64,000 nucleotides of DNA, from the NCBI RefSeq assembly GCF_002951615.1, contig NZ_CP019062.1, positions 3,038,001 through 3,102,000 on the forward strand, in the 5' to 3' direction. Positions 1 to 8,929 of the stretch are shown in pieces (the first letter of the stretch is position 1; each line of letters opens with the position of its first letter). The position numbers and the translations under genes are program-made. Below the pieces are notes generated by a model. The model was not told the origin of the DNA and made no database searches. It saw nothing but the letters and a program-made list of their open reading frames with translations. The DNA is from Rahnella sikkimica (lineage in GTDB: Bacteria > Pseudomonadota > Gammaproteobacteria > Enterobacterales > Enterobacteriaceae).

Positions 1-352
1 TCAGCCGGGCGCGACGCACAACCTGCCGCACGGCGTCTGTAATGCCATTCTGCTGCCGGTCGTGGAAGAATTTAACCGCGCTTCCGCCCCGCACCGTTTT
101 GCCGATATCGCACGCGCGATGGGTGTGAATACGCAGGGCATCAGCGAAACGCAGGCCAGCTTTGCGGCGATTAAAGCGATTCGTGATTTGTCTGCAAGAG
201 TGGGAATTCCATCAGGATTCAGAGCATTAGGCATTGTCGAAGCCGACATTGAAGGCTGGCTCGACAAAGCGCTGGCTGACCCTTGCGCGCCGTGCAATCC
301 GGGAACTGCAACGCGCGAAGAAGTCCGCGAGTTGTACATGAAAGCGATGTGA
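1..352 (+). CDS. fucO: Iron-containing alcohol dehydrogenase, lactaldehyde reductase type (3' part only)
   Basis: The window opens inside this gene; about 116 C-terminal residues are visible in frame from base 2, ending in TGA at 350-352. The segment [17 protein letters not shown] is the histidine-containing metal-binding region of family III (iron-dependent) alcohol dehydrogenases, and the tail with ADP.APCNPG is typical of the FucO/DhaT branch. FucO-type enzymes reduce L-lactaldehyde to 1,2-propanediol in anaerobic rhamnose and fucose breakdown. The rhamnose mutarotase gene rhaM follows 68 bp downstream, which supports a role in rhamnose catabolism. The fucO name rests on this context; other family III dehydrogenases have a similar C-terminus. 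Confidence 0.8.
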   Translation, partial: QPGATHNLPHGVCNAILLPVVEEFNRASAPHRFADIARAMGVNTQGISETQASFAAIKAIRDLSARVGIPSGFRALGIVEADIEGWLDKALADPCAPCNPGTATREEVRELYMKAM

Positions 353-360
353 TCTTGCTT

Positions 361-380
361 CTCCCCCTTCGCAGGGGGAG
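361..380. repeat. GC-rich palindromic hairpin, copy 1 of a dispersed repeat
   Basis: A 7-bp perfect stem (CTCCCCC/GGGGGAG) with loop TTCGCA lies between the fucO-like gene and rhaM. The same 20 bases occur in reverse complement within the element at 55614-55708, so this is a dispersed intergenic repeat. It has no T tract and probably acts as an mRNA processing or stabilising hairpin. Confidence 0.7.
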
Positions 381-420
381 GAGCTTTCCCTTCACCTGCA
401 AGAATCTCCCTGGAGTAAAC

Positions 421-735
421 ATGATCCGTAAATCCTTCGTTATGCAGGTCAACCCGAACGCGCATGCGGAATATCAGCGGCGGCATTCGCCGATCTGGCC
501 GGAACTGGCGGAGACCCTGAAAGCGCACGGCGCGCACCACTACAGCATTTTTCTGGATGAAAAACGTAACCTGCTGTTCGGGTATGTGGAGATTGAATCA
601 GAAGAAAGATGGAACGCCGTGGCGAAGACGGAAATCTGCCAGCAATGGTGGAAGCATATGGCAGACGTGATGCCTGCCAATGCCGATAACAGCCCGATCA
701 GCAGCGATCTTAAGCCGGTCTTTTACCTCGATTAA
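421..735 (+). CDS. rhaM: L-rhamnose mutarotase
   Basis: The 104-residue protein ([12 protein letters not shown] start) has the usual RhaM length. RhaM interconverts the alpha and beta anomers of L-rhamnose in the cytoplasm so that rhamnose isomerase receives its preferred form. Recognisable family features are the N-terminal [22 protein letters not shown] segment, which contains the active-site His, the central HYSIFLD strand, and the WW pair in [13 protein letters not shown]. The ATG at 421 was chosen over upstream in-frame codons because it has a Shine-Dalgarno-like TGGAG 6 bases before it and matches the family start. It is the last gene of a rhamnose operon. Its final 26 bp overlap the 3' end of convergent ygiQ. 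Confidence 0.95.
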   Translation: MIRKSFVMQVNPNAHAEYQRRHSPIWPELAETLKAHGAHHYSIFLDEKRNLLFGYVEIESEERWNAVAKTEICQQWWKHMADVMPANADNSPISSDLKPVFYLD

Positions 736-2968
736 CCCGCGGTTCCCCGCTTTTTCCTTGCGCGGCAGACTGACCGTTTTTACTCTGAGCCGCTCTGGCC
801 GCCGCCGGTTTTTTCCCTGCACGGAATTCTGTGGATTTGCCTTTTCCGGTCGCCGGATTTTGCGCTTTGGAGCCGGTGAAACGCGTCGCGGCCGGTTTGT
901 CTTTTCCGGAACGTGATGGCGTAAATTTCGGATCGAAGCCGTCCGGCGGCACCAGACAATCCGGGCGAATGCCGATCAAACGGCGCATCCCCATTGCCGT
1001 CAGTGCTTCGCGGATCACCGGCCAGTTCACCGAATCGTGATAACGCAGCAACGCTTTATGCAAGCGACGCTGACGATCGCCTTTCGGCACCACCACGTCC
1101 TCACTTTTGTAATCCACTTTGCCGAGCGGGTTTTTGCCGCTGTAATACATGGTGGTCGCGCTGGCGAGCGGTGACGGGTAGAAGTTCTGCACCTGATCAA
1201 GCCGGAAGCGGTTCTTCTTCAGCCACAGCGCCAGATTGATCATATCTTCGGTGCGCGTCCCCGGATGGGCGGAGATGAAGTACGGGATCAGATACTGCTC
1301 TTTTCCGGCCTGTTTGGAATAGCTGTCGAACAGCTCTTTGAACCGGTAATAGCTGCCCATTCCCGGTTTCATCATTTTCGACAACGGCCCGGTTTCGGTG
1401 TGTTCCGGCGCAATTTTCAGATAGCCGCCGACGTGATGTTCGGCCAGCTCCTTGATATAACGCGGATCTTCCACCGCCAGATCGTAACGCACGCCGGAGG
1501 CGATCAGGATCTTCTTGATGCCTTTCAGGCTGCGGGTGCGGCGATAAAGATTGATGGTCGGCTCATGGTTGGTGTCCATGTGCGTACAGATTTCAGGATA
1601 AACGCAGGATGCGCGGCGGCAGCTTTGCTCCGCTTTTGGCGACTGACAGCGCAGCATATACATGTTGGCCGTCGGGCCACCGAGATCGGAAATCACGCCG
1701 GTAAAACCGGGCACGCTGTCGCGGATCTCTTCGATTTCGCGGACGATCGACGCTTCTGAACGGCTCTGAATGATCCGCCCTTCATGTTCAGTGATCGAAC
1801 AAAACGCACAACCGCCGTAACAGCCACGCATGATGTTGATCGAAAAACGAATCATGTCATACGCCGGGATCGTCGCTTTGCCGTAAGACGGGTGCGGCAC
1901 ACGCTGGAACGGCAGGCCAAACACTTCGTCCATTTCTTCCGTGGACAGCGGGATCGCCGGAGGATTAATCCACACATAACGATCGCCGTGTTTTTGCATC
2001 AGCGCCCGCGCGCAGCCTGGGTTGGTTTCGTGATGCAAAATACGTGAGGCGTGCGCGTACAACACTTTGTCGCCCTTCACTTTTTCAAACGACGGCAGCA
2101 GGACGTAGGTTTTCTCCCAAGGCTTCGGCTTTGGCGCGCGAACGGTGACCGGCTGCGGCGCATCCGGCGCAGGAAGTTCCCCTTCAGAGCACGGTAAATC
2201 TTCACCGTACGGGTTCATGATCGGCTCAATTCTGCCGGGTTTATCGAGCCGCGTGGAATCGACCCCGCTCCAGCCAGTCAGGGCAGTTTTACGCATCACG
2301 GCGGTATTTCGCACGTCGTGAATATCCGTAATCGATTCACCCGCCGCCAGACGGTGCGCCACTTCCACCAGCGGGCGTTCGCCGTTGCCGTAAATCAGCA
2401 TGTCCGCTTTGGAATCCACCAGCACCGAACGGCGCACGGTATCGGACCAGTAATCATAATGCGCGATACGCCGCAGGCTGGCTTCAATGCCGCCGAGTAA
2501 TACCGGCACATCGCTGAACGCTTCTTTGCAGCGCTGCGTGTACACCATCGTCGCACGATCCGGGCGTTTTCCGCCGACATTGCCCGGCGTATAAGCATCG
2601 TCGTGGCGCAGTTTCCGGTCAGCGGTATAGCGGTTAATCATCGAATCCATATTTCCGGCCGTCACGCCGTAAAACAGATTCGGTTTTCCGAGCCGCATGA
2701 AATCGTCTTTATTCGTCCAGTCCGGCTGCGCGATGATCCCCACGCGGAATCCCTGCGCCTCCAGCATTCGGCCGATGATCGCCATCCCGAAACTCGGGTG
2801 ATCAACATACGCGTCGCCGGTCACCACGATCACATCACAACTGTCCCAGCCGAGTTCATCCATTTCCGCCCGGGTCATCGGGAAAAACGGCGCGGTGCCG
2901 TAACATTCGGCCCAGTAGCGCGGGTAAGAAAACAATGTGCGATCGGGTTGGATCAGACTGATTGGCAT
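710..2968 (-). CDS. ygiQ: YgiQ family radical SAM protein (UPF0313)
   Basis: This 752-residue protein aligns along its whole length with E. coli YgiQ. An N-terminal region resembling a cobalamin-binding fold ([10 protein letters not shown]) comes first. A radical SAM core follows with the [4Fe-4S] motif CYGGCAFC at Cys383, Cys387 and Cys390. The Lys/Arg/Ala-rich tail is basic and of low complexity. The substrate is unknown; it is probably an SAM-dependent radical modification enzyme. I start at the ATG at 2968 (MPISLIQP), which matches the family start, rather than an in-frame TTG at 2992. No strong Shine-Dalgarno is seen before either. The tail overlaps the end of convergent rhaM by 26 bp. 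Confidence 0.93.
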   Translation of the reverse strand: MPISLIQPDRTLFSYPRYWAECYGTAPFFPMTRAEMDELGWDSCDVIVVTGDAYVDHPSFGMAIIGRMLEAQGFRVGIIAQPDWTNKDDFMRLGKPNLFYGVTAGNMDSMINRYTADRKLRHDDAYTPGNVGGKRPDRATMVYTQRCKEAFSDVPVLLGGIEASLRRIAHYDYWSDTVRRSVLVDSKADMLIYGNGERPLVEVAHRLAAGESITDIHDVRNTAVMRKTALTGWSGVDSTRLDKPGRIEPIMNPYGEDLPCSEGELPAPDAPQPVTVRAPKPKPWEKTYVLLPSFEKVKGDKVLYAHASRILHHETNPGCARALMQKHGDRYVWINPPAIPLSTEEMDEVFGLPFQRVPHPSYGKATIPAYDMIRFSINIMRGCYGGCAFCSITEHEGRIIQSRSEASIVREIEEIRDSVPGFTGVISDLGGPTANMYMLRCQSPKAEQSCRRASCVYPEICTHMDTNHEPTINLYRRTRSLKGIKKILIASGVRYDLAVEDPRYIKELAEHHVGGYLKIAPEHTETGPLSKMMKPGMGSYYRFKELFDSYSKQAGKEQYLIPYFISAHPGTRTEDMINLALWLKKNRFRLDQVQNFYPSPLASATTMYYSGKNPLGKVDYKSEDVVVPKGDRQRRLHKALLRYHDSVNWPVIREALTAMGMRRLIGIRPDCLVPPDGFDPKFTPSRSGKDKPAATRFTGSKAQNPATGKGKSTEFRAGKKPAAARAAQSKNGQSAAQGKSGEPRVNRGKRPA

Positions 2969-3082
2969 AGGAGGTTCTTCGTTCGACGGCAAATAATTGG
3001 CCGCAAATTATACGGGGGCTACAATTTCGACGGGCGAGCAAATCACTCAGTTTTGATTTAGATCAGTTTTTGTTTTGGGTGC

Positions 3083-3120
3083 AAAAAAGGCCTGCCGGTT
3101 TCCCCGCAGGCCTTTTCTTT
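3083..3120 (-). terminator. Rho-independent terminator of sdaB
   Basis: The stem GGCCTGC/GCAGGCC has a T-rich tail on both strands (AAAAAA before, TTTTCTTT after). It lies 76 bp past the sdaB stop and before ygiQ, so it mainly ends the sdaCB transcript and would insulate ygiQ. Confidence 0.9.
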
Positions 3121-3195
3121 ATTCTTTAAACAGATCGGTACTTCAAACACTTTTTCGACAGTGACAACGTCCGGACCGGCTCGCTGTACGGGTGT

Positions 3196-4563
3196 TTAGT
3201 TACAGGCCAAAACTTTAATCGCCAGACCGCCGGTGGATGTTTCACGGTATTTCGAGTTCATGTCTTTGCCGGTTTCGTACATGGTTTCGATGACTTTATC
3301 GAGGCAAACGCGCGGCTCGCTGGTGCGGCGAAGCGCCATGCGCGAGGCGTTAACGGCCTTCACCGCTGAAATCGCATTTCGCTCAATGCACGGCACCTGA
3401 ACCTGCCCGGCCAGCGGATCGCAGGTCAGCCCGAGATGGTGTTCCATTGCGATTTCTGCCGCCATAAAGACCTGCGCGGTGCTGCCACCCAGCAGTTCAG
3501 TCAGACCCGCTGCCGCCATGGAACAGGCCACGCCGACTTCGCCCTGACAACCGACTTCAGCACCAGAAATCGAGGCATTCATTTTGAACAGAATGCCGAC
3601 TGCGCCGGAGGCAAGGAAGAAACGGCTGTAAGAATCAGGGCTGATCGGGCGGATAAACTGGTCGTAGTACGTCAGCACCGCCGGAATAATCCCGCACGCG
3701 CCGTTGGTCGGCGCAGTCACCACGCGGCCACCTGCCGCATTTTCTTCATTCACCGCCATCGCATACATGTTGATCCAGTCAACAACGCCCATCGGATCGA
3801 CATTATTTTTATCCTGCGTAACCAGAATACGACGCAGAGCCGCCGCACGGCGGTTGATTTTCATCGGGCCAGGCAGTAACCCTTCCGTATGAATACCGCG
3901 GGTGATCCCTTCGCTCATCACATTCCAGATGGCCGCAAAATGATCGCTGATTTCTGTCCGCGTGTGACTTGCCAGTTCGTTTTTCAGCATCAGCGCCGAC
4001 AAGGACAGGCCGGTTTCCGTGCAATGTTTTTGCAGGTCGCTGGCCGAACGGAACGGGTACGGGCGCACGACAGGATTTTCATCCTGCACGCCAAATTTGC
4101 TGGCTTCGACGATAAAGCCGCCGCCGATGGAATAATAGGTTTGGGTATACAGCAGTTCATCACGATTAAAAGCGCTGATGGACATGCCGTTTTCATGCAG
4201 CGGCAGGTTGCTGGTGTGGAAATTCATGCCAGAACCGGCCGGGAAATCCACCTCTTTCGCCCCTTTGCCCAGCATCAGACGCCCGGACGTTTCCACCTGC
4301 TGTATAAAACCGGGGATCGCATCGATATCAACGTCATCCGGCATGTTGCCGGCCAGCCCCATAATGATAGCCAGATCAGTATGATGACCTTTTCCGGTCA
4401 ATGATAAAGACCCGTAAACATCCACAACAATGCGGGTTGTCTGGTCAATATGGCCTGAAGAGATAAGTTCATCGGTGAATATTTTCCCGGCTTTCATCGG
4501 GCCGACAGTATGCGAACTGGAAGGGCCAATACCAATTTTGAAAATATCGAAGACGCTGATCAC
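3196..4563 (-). CDS. sdaB: L-serine ammonia-lyase (serine deaminase II type)
   Basis: This is a 455-residue single-chain L-serine dehydratase that converts L-serine to pyruvate and ammonia with a [4Fe-4S] cluster instead of PLP. The N-terminus (GIGPSSSHTVGPM) and central TAPTNGACGIIPAVL and GCQGEVGVACSMAAAG motifs are intact. Cys339, Cys381, Cys392 and the penultimate Cys454 match the spacing of the three cluster cysteines and the C-terminal 'tail' cysteine of the family. It starts with GTG, preceded by AGGGAG at good spacing. The gene lies downstream of sdaC on the same strand, as in E. coli sdaCB, which favours sdaB over the paralogue sdaA. Confidence 0.96.
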   Translation of the reverse strand: MISVFDIFKIGIGPSSSHTVGPMKAGKIFTDELISSGHIDQTTRIVVDVYGSLSLTGKGHHTDLAIIMGLAGNMPDDVDIDAIPGFIQQVETSGRLMLGKGAKEVDFPAGSGMNFHTSNLPLHENGMSISAFNRDELLYTQTYYSIGGGFIVEASKFGVQDENPVVRPYPFRSASDLQKHCTETGLSLSALMLKNELASHTRTEISDHFAAIWNVMSEGITRGIHTEGLLPGPMKINRRAAALRRILVTQDKNNVDPMGVVDWINMYAMAVNEENAAGGRVVTAPTNGACGIIPAVLTYYDQFIRPISPDSYSRFFLASGAVGILFKMNASISGAEVGCQGEVGVACSMAAAGLTELLGGSTAQVFMAAEIAMEHHLGLTCDPLAGQVQVPCIERNAISAVKAVNASRMALRRTSEPRVCLDKVIETMYETGKDMNSKYRETSTGGLAIKVLACN

Positions 4564-4627
4564 GGTGGACTCCCTGTCTGAATAGGATAAAGGATTAAAT
4601 AAAGAGACGGTGAATAAAACAGAAGCA

Positions 4628-4651
4628 GTGAGCGGAATAAAACCCGCTCAC
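4628..4651 (-). other. Hairpin between sdaC and sdaB
   Basis: A perfect 8-bp inverted repeat (GTGAGCGG/CCGCTCAC, 8-nt loop) sits 22 bp past the sdaC stop. There is no immediate T run, so I read it as a processing, stabilising or partial-attenuation hairpin inside the operon. Confidence 0.55.
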
Positions 4652-4672
4652 CGGATATGACTGTTGAATTAA

Positions 4673-5956
4673 TTAACCTATCAGACTAAATACGATGGCC
4701 GACATGGCAATCAGGCCCATAATAACCACGAATACGTTACTGATATGACCGCTGTATTTTCTCATCGCAGGAACTTTGCGAATCGCATACATCGGCATCA
4801 GGAATAACAACATCGCAATAATCGGGCCGCCCAGCGTTTCAATCATGCCTAAAATACTTGGGTTCAGCGTGGCAACTAACCAGGTGGTTAATAACATGAA
4901 GATGCCGGTATAACGATTCAGGGCTGGCAGCGCAATGGTTTTTCCTTTGCTGCGCAGTGATTTAATCACCATCCCGTTGAAACCTTCACGCGCGCCCAGA
5001 TAATGGCCGAGGAAAGATTTGGTAATCGCAATAAAGGCAATAAACGGCGCAATATAGGCAATCACCGGGTTAGCGAAATGGTTGGCTAAATAAGACAGAA
5101 TAGAAACGTTCTGTGCTTTAGCTTCCATCAGGTTTTCCGGAGACAGGCTCAGGACGCAGCTGAAGACGAAGAACATCACCGTCAGCACCATCATGATGTG
5201 GCTAAAGGCCAGAATGCGTGAGCATTTTTTCTCAGCGTCTTCACCGTACTCTTTGCGTTTTGCGACAGCAAAAGAGGAGATGATCGGGGAATGGTTGAAG
5301 GAGAACACCATCACCGGAATGACCAGCCACAGCGTCATCAGCATCCCGTGGCCCACGCCGTTACCGGACAGAGACACATTTTCAAATACCGACGTATTCC
5401 AGTTAGGAATAAGGTACAGCGCCAGCGCCATCAGCACGGCAACAAACGGGAAGACCAGAATGCTCATCGCTTTCACGATCATATCTTGCCCGAAATGCAC
5501 CAGCGTCATTAAGCCGAGGATCAGGATTAAGGACAGCAAGGCACGCGGTGGCGCATTCATGTGCATCTGGTGAATAATAAAACTCTCAACCGTATTGGTA
5601 ATCGCCACGCTGTAAACTAAAAGGATGGGATAAATGGCGAAGAAATAAAGCAGGGTAATTAACTTACCGGCTGAAATACCGAAATGCTCTTCAACAACTT
5701 CCGTAATATCTTCGCCCGCATTCTTACCGGATAATACAAAGCGCGTTAATCCACGGTGAGCAAAGAAAGTCATTGGGAAGGCAAGAATTGCCATGATAAT
5801 TAACGGTATTAAACCGCCAATGCCTGCATTAATAGGAAGAAATAGAACACCTGCACCAATTGCCGTTCCGTAGAGGCCTAACATCCACATGGTGTCAGTT
5901 TTACGCCAGGAACTTACCGATTTTTTAGACAGTGTCCCGATTGTTGTATTATCCAT
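4673..5956 (-). CDS. sdaC: Serine/H+ symporter
   Basis: The 427-residue inner-membrane protein is nearly the same length as E. coli SdaC and very similar throughout. It starts with a short polar N-terminus, then SWRKTDTMWMLGLYGTAIGAG, which opens the first transmembrane segment of the hydroxy/aromatic amino-acid permease (STP) family; about 11 hydrophobic segments follow. It imports L-serine with protons and feeds the deaminase encoded downstream. The start has TGAGGA just upstream. A CRP-like site at 6123-6138 lies before the gene, which fits the known CRP dependence of E. coli sdaC. Confidence 0.95.
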   Translation of the reverse strand: MDNTTIGTLSKKSVSSWRKTDTMWMLGLYGTAIGAGVLFLPINAGIGGLIPLIIMAILAFPMTFFAHRGLTRFVLSGKNAGEDITEVVEEHFGISAGKLITLLYFFAIYPILLVYSVAITNTVESFIIHQMHMNAPPRALLSLILILGLMTLVHFGQDMIVKAMSILVFPFVAVLMALALYLIPNWNTSVFENVSLSGNGVGHGMLMTLWLVIPVMVFSFNHSPIISSFAVAKRKEYGEDAEKKCSRILAFSHIMMVLTVMFFVFSCVLSLSPENLMEAKAQNVSILSYLANHFANPVIAYIAPFIAFIAITKSFLGHYLGAREGFNGMVIKSLRSKGKTIALPALNRYTGIFMLLTTWLVATLNPSILGMIETLGGPIIAMLLFLMPMYAIRKVPAMRKYSGHISNVFVVIMGLIAMSAIVFSLIG

Positions 5957-6122
5957 GATTCCTCAGTACCTAATTATAAAAATAATTCCGTTTTCCCCAG
6001 GAATGGTTGATGTTTTTTTACTGCACCCGTCATCGAAAAAACCACCCTGACGGACAAAACATACCATTAATGCGGGCATGATACCTATCGGTAGCATAAA
6101 AATCTGGGTAACAACCTGGCTT

Positions 6123-6138
6123 TGAGATCATGATCACG
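6123..6138 (-). promoter_or_regulatory. CRP-like site upstream of sdaC
   Basis: On the minus strand it reads CGTGA-N6-TCTCA, matching 8 of 10 core positions of the CRP consensus. A -10-like TATGCT lies at 6098-6093, 32 bp from the site centre, a little off the ideal class II distance. CRP control of sdaC is known in E. coli; its use here is inferred. Confidence 0.5.
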
Positions 6139-6458
6139 AATAACGTAATATTCCCGCCTAATATTCCTTTAAATTCAGAATCATTAACATTTCCTGCAAT
6201 TTTGATTCATCAAATAGTGATTCCGATAACATTTATTTTTTGTCATATTTTGTTATCCCCGTGACTATTATTTAAATAACGGTTGAATTGCCATCAAAGT
6301 GTATTATTTATCACCTGTGGGGCACACGCCAGATCGACTAAAAAACAAACAACTTTAAAATCAAAATCATTAAATTTGCTTCAGGATGCGCCGTTTCCCT
6401 GCTTTGTGTAAAAAATTCGAAACAAAGCGGACGACGTAACAACATGAAAAATTTTTTA

Positions 6459-6487
6459 TTGACGCTTTCAGAAGTATTGCCGATAAA
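6459..6487 (+). promoter_or_regulatory. Sigma-70 promoter of the yfiRNB operon
   Basis: TTGACG and GATAAA are separated by 17 bp and end 39 bp before the yfiR start. This is the best sigma-70 match upstream of yfiR. Confidence 0.55.
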
Positions 6488-6526
6488 GTTATTCTTATTC
6501 TGGAGAAATAATTTCAACCGGAAGAA

Positions 6527-7129
6527 ATGCTGAGCGACTCAATGGGAAAAGCCCGATCTCTTTTTTGCCTGTCAGTAAAGACTCATTCCCGCCGTTTTTT
6601 GAAGGCTGCGTATGGCTTTGCGCTGCTGACATTGCTTTTAGCCGTTCCGCTGGCACCCGGCGTGGCAGAAACCGACGATGACGCCACGAATGCCGCCGTC
6701 GCGCAGACGGTTAACGGCATTCTCAGCTATTCGCGCTGGCCTGCCGGTACGGCGTCTTCGGCCCTGACCTTGTGCATCGTCCCGCCGGTAAAATACGCCG
6801 CGCAATTAACGCCGGACGGCAGCGCATTTTCCGGCAGATCCCTCAAGATTTTAACCCTTCCTATAGACAGCCCGCTGCTGACGTCGCAGTGCGACGCCAT
6901 TTATTCCGGCAGCACGACAGCCGGTCAGCAGACCGATTTACACCAGCGCCTGGAAGGGCATGCCATTTTGACCATTGGCGAACAGGACGATGCCTGCGCA
7001 TTACTGAACGCATTTTGTCTGGTGATTACAGCACAACACACCGGTTTTAAATTGAATCTGGATACGCTGTCACGCAGCGGCGTACGGGTTAATCCCGCCG
7101 TATTACAACTTGCCAGGGAAAAGGAGTGA
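6527..7129 (+). CDS. yfiR: YfiR family periplasmic repressor of diguanylate cyclase
   Basis: The 200-residue protein has a basic N-terminus and a hydrophobic signal segment (about residues 25-47, cleavage near PGVAE). The body matches YfiR (DUF4154): GILSYSRWP, ALTLCIV, AFCLVI and LDTLSRSGVRVNP. Cys83/Cys122 and Cys157/Cys164 have exactly the spacing of the two YfiR disulphides known from Pseudomonas, suggesting redox-sensitive folding in the periplasm. YfiR binds the periplasmic PAS-like domain of the cyclase encoded next and keeps it off. The stop overlaps the Shine-Dalgarno region of dgcN, so the two are translationally coupled. The ATG at 6527 gives a long n-region; a second ATG at 6542 is possible. 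Confidence 0.92.
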   Translation: MLSDSMGKARSLFCLSVKTHSRRFLKAAYGFALLTLLLAVPLAPGVAETDDDATNAAVAQTVNGILSYSRWPAGTASSALTLCIVPPVKYAAQLTPDGSAFSGRSLKILTLPIDSPLLTSQCDAIYSGSTTAGQQTDLHQRLEGHAILTIGEQDDACALLNAFCLVITAQHTGFKLNLDTLSRSGVRVNPAVLQLAREKE

Positions 7130-7131
7130 CC

Positions 7132-8412
7132 ATGGAAAATAAAATTCCTGTTCCTGACACCGAACAGCAGAGCACGCGCACGACGCTGAGCGCCGCACTG
7201 AACAGAATCCATGTGATTGTTATTGTGACGGCGATTGGTCTTGCGGGCTTTTTACTGACCCTGCTGGCCCTGATCGCTTTGCGTTCGCACGCCGAAAGTA
7301 ATCTTGAGCTGACGGCGCGTGCTATTGGCTACACCACAGAAGCGGCGCTGGTCTTTAACGACCCGACCGCGGCGCATGATTCGCTGGAGTTTATCGCCAG
7401 ACGCGGTGATTTTACGCAGGCGAAGATCCTGACGCCTGCCGGGGCGACGTTTACCGAATGGCAGCGCCCGATCAACAGCAACTGGGACAAGCTCGGGCAG
7501 TTTGTCGGACATCTCGCGTTCCCGGAGCCGATTACCACACAGGTGATTCACTCCGGTTCCGTCATCGGCACAATCTGGCTGGCCGGTAACGGCACCAGCC
7601 TGATTGGCTTCCTGCTGGAAACCGTGCTGAGCCTGCTCGGGTGTCTGGTGCTGACGGCGCTGGTCGCACTCTATTTTTCCCGCCGGATGCAGAAAGGGAT
7701 CGTCGATGCGCTGGGCCACATTACGCGGGTTACGCACGAAGTGAGCGCTAACCGCTCTTTCAGCCTGCGCGTGCCTTCTGCCCCGATTGTTGAGCTGCAT
7801 ACGCTGAGCCAGGACTTCAACAGCCTGCTGACCGAGCTGGAAGCCTGGGAAAACCATATGCGTAACGAAAACAGTTCGTTGACACAAAAAGCGTTGCACG
7901 ATGGATTGACCGGTCTGCATAATCGCGCGTTCTTTATTGATACGCTGAATCAGTGCTTCAACCCGATGCGTCCGCCGCTGTCGCTGGCCCTGTTGTTTAT
8001 TGATGTCGATAACTTCAAGGAGATCAACGACACGCTCGGACATGCCGCCGGTGACCGTGTGCTGATGGTGATTGGCGAACGGCTGGCGAAAACGCTGCGT
8101 CAGGGCGATGTGCTGGCACGTCTGGGTGGCGATGAGTTTGCTATCCTGCTCGACCCGATGATATCCACGGCGGAAGCCGTGGCCTTCGCCGAGCGGATTG
8201 TCGATATCATGAAAACGCCGGTCATCCTGCTCAATAACAAGACGCTGGATGTTTCCCTGAGTATCGGTATTGCGTTGTCGCCTTCACAGGCGAACAGCGC
8301 GAAAGAACTGCTCGAAAAAGCCGACGAAGCGATGTATCGCTCGAAAAAAATATCCGGCAGCTGCTGGCATGTCTCTTCTGGCATGCCGCTGCCTGTTGTG
8401 ATGAAAGACTAA
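7132..8412 (+). CDS. dgcN: Membrane diguanylate cyclase (YfiN/DgcN)
   Basis: The 426-residue protein has a transmembrane segment at about 26-50, a periplasmic PAS-like loop (about 51-155), a second transmembrane segment at about 156-182, a HAMP-like linker and a C-terminal GGDEF domain. The active-site GGDEF motif (332-336) is intact and an RxxD inhibitory site (RQGD, 323-326) sits five residues upstream, so it should make c-di-GMP with product inhibition. The periplasmic part is the expected target of YfiR. The ATG at 7132 follows AAGGAG by 5 bases and lies just after the yfiR stop; an upstream in-frame GTG at 7126 is less likely. Confidence 0.94.
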   Translation: MENKIPVPDTEQQSTRTTLSAALNRIHVIVIVTAIGLAGFLLTLLALIALRSHAESNLELTARAIGYTTEAALVFNDPTAAHDSLEFIARRGDFTQAKILTPAGATFTEWQRPINSNWDKLGQFVGHLAFPEPITTQVIHSGSVIGTIWLAGNGTSLIGFLLETVLSLLGCLVLTALVALYFSRRMQKGIVDALGHITRVTHEVSANRSFSLRVPSAPIVELHTLSQDFNSLLTELEAWENHMRNENSSLTQKALHDGLTGLHNRAFFIDTLNQCFNPMRPPLSLALLFIDVDNFKEINDTLGHAAGDRVLMVIGERLAKTLRQGDVLARLGGDEFAILLDPMISTAEAVAFAERIVDIMKTPVILLNNKTLDVSLSIGIALSPSQANSAKELLEKADEAMYRSKKISGSCWHVSSGMPLPVVMKD

Positions 8413-8427
8413 AAGGAGTTAACACAC

Positions 8428-8928
8428 ATGCATAATAACAATCGTTTTAAAACCTGGTGCCAGTATGCCGGAATGGCACTTTGCATTATTTTCCTGGCGG
8501 CCTGTCAGGCTAAACCGGTGACCGGATTAACCCCGGAACAAATCGCGGTTCTGCAAAAAAATGGCTTCACCCAAACGGATGCGGGCTGGGAACTGGGTCT
8601 GGATGCCAAAGTTCTGTTTGGCAATAATCAGGACAAACTTTCCGCTGACAGTAAGCAGACGGTGGAAAAACTGGCGAGCGAACTTCTGCACGTCGGCCTG
8701 AACAAAGTGAACCTCGACGGCCATACCGATAACTACGGCGACGCCAGTTACAACACCGACCTGTCGCTGCGCCGCGCCAATACCGTTGCCGCCGCCTTTG
8801 CCGACGCCGGAATGCCGCGTGCCAATATCCAGACCCGAGGATTAGGCCAGAGCCAGCCGGTTGCCAGCAATAAGACGCAGGCCGGACGCGCCCAGAACCG
8901 CCGGGTTTCTGTGATTATCGTGGTGTAA
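8428..8928 (+). CDS. yfiB: YfiB OmpA-like outer-membrane lipoprotein
   Basis: The 166-residue protein has a lipoprotein signal peptide with lipobox FLAAC (acylated Cys at about 26) and a C-terminal OmpA/Pal peptidoglycan-binding domain (LDGHTDNYGDASYNTDLSLRRA, RGLGQSQPVA, NRRVSVII). In the YfiBNR system, YfiB sits at the outer membrane, senses envelope stress and sequesters YfiR, which frees DgcN. Its place as third gene of the operon, 15 bp after dgcN with a good AAGGAG, supports this. It ends one base before the stop of the convergent LysR gene. Confidence 0.93.
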   Translation: MHNNNRFKTWCQYAGMALCIIFLAACQAKPVTGLTPEQIAVLQKNGFTQTDAGWELGLDAKVLFGNNQDKLSADSKQTVEKLASELLHVGLNKVNLDGHTDNYGDASYNTDLSLRRANTVAAAFADAGMPRANIQTRGLGQSQPVASNKTQAGRAQNRRVSVIIVV

Positions 8929-8929
8929 T

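Larger units (their letters stand above)
5957..6526. promoter_or_regulatory. Divergent regulatory region of sdaC and yfiR
   Basis: This 570-bp AT-rich stretch holds no convincing gene. It contains the sdaC leader, a CRP-like site (6123-6138), a TTTGAT-TC-ATCAAA inverted repeat (6201-6214, spacer of 2 and therefore not an FNR site), the palindrome TTATTTAAATAA (6268-6279) and the yfiR promoter (6459-6487). Nothing else is recognised. Confidence 0.6.

Noticed and set aside
6201..6214. TTTGATTCATCAAA as an FNR site
   Set aside because: The half-sites are separated by 2 bases instead of the required 4.
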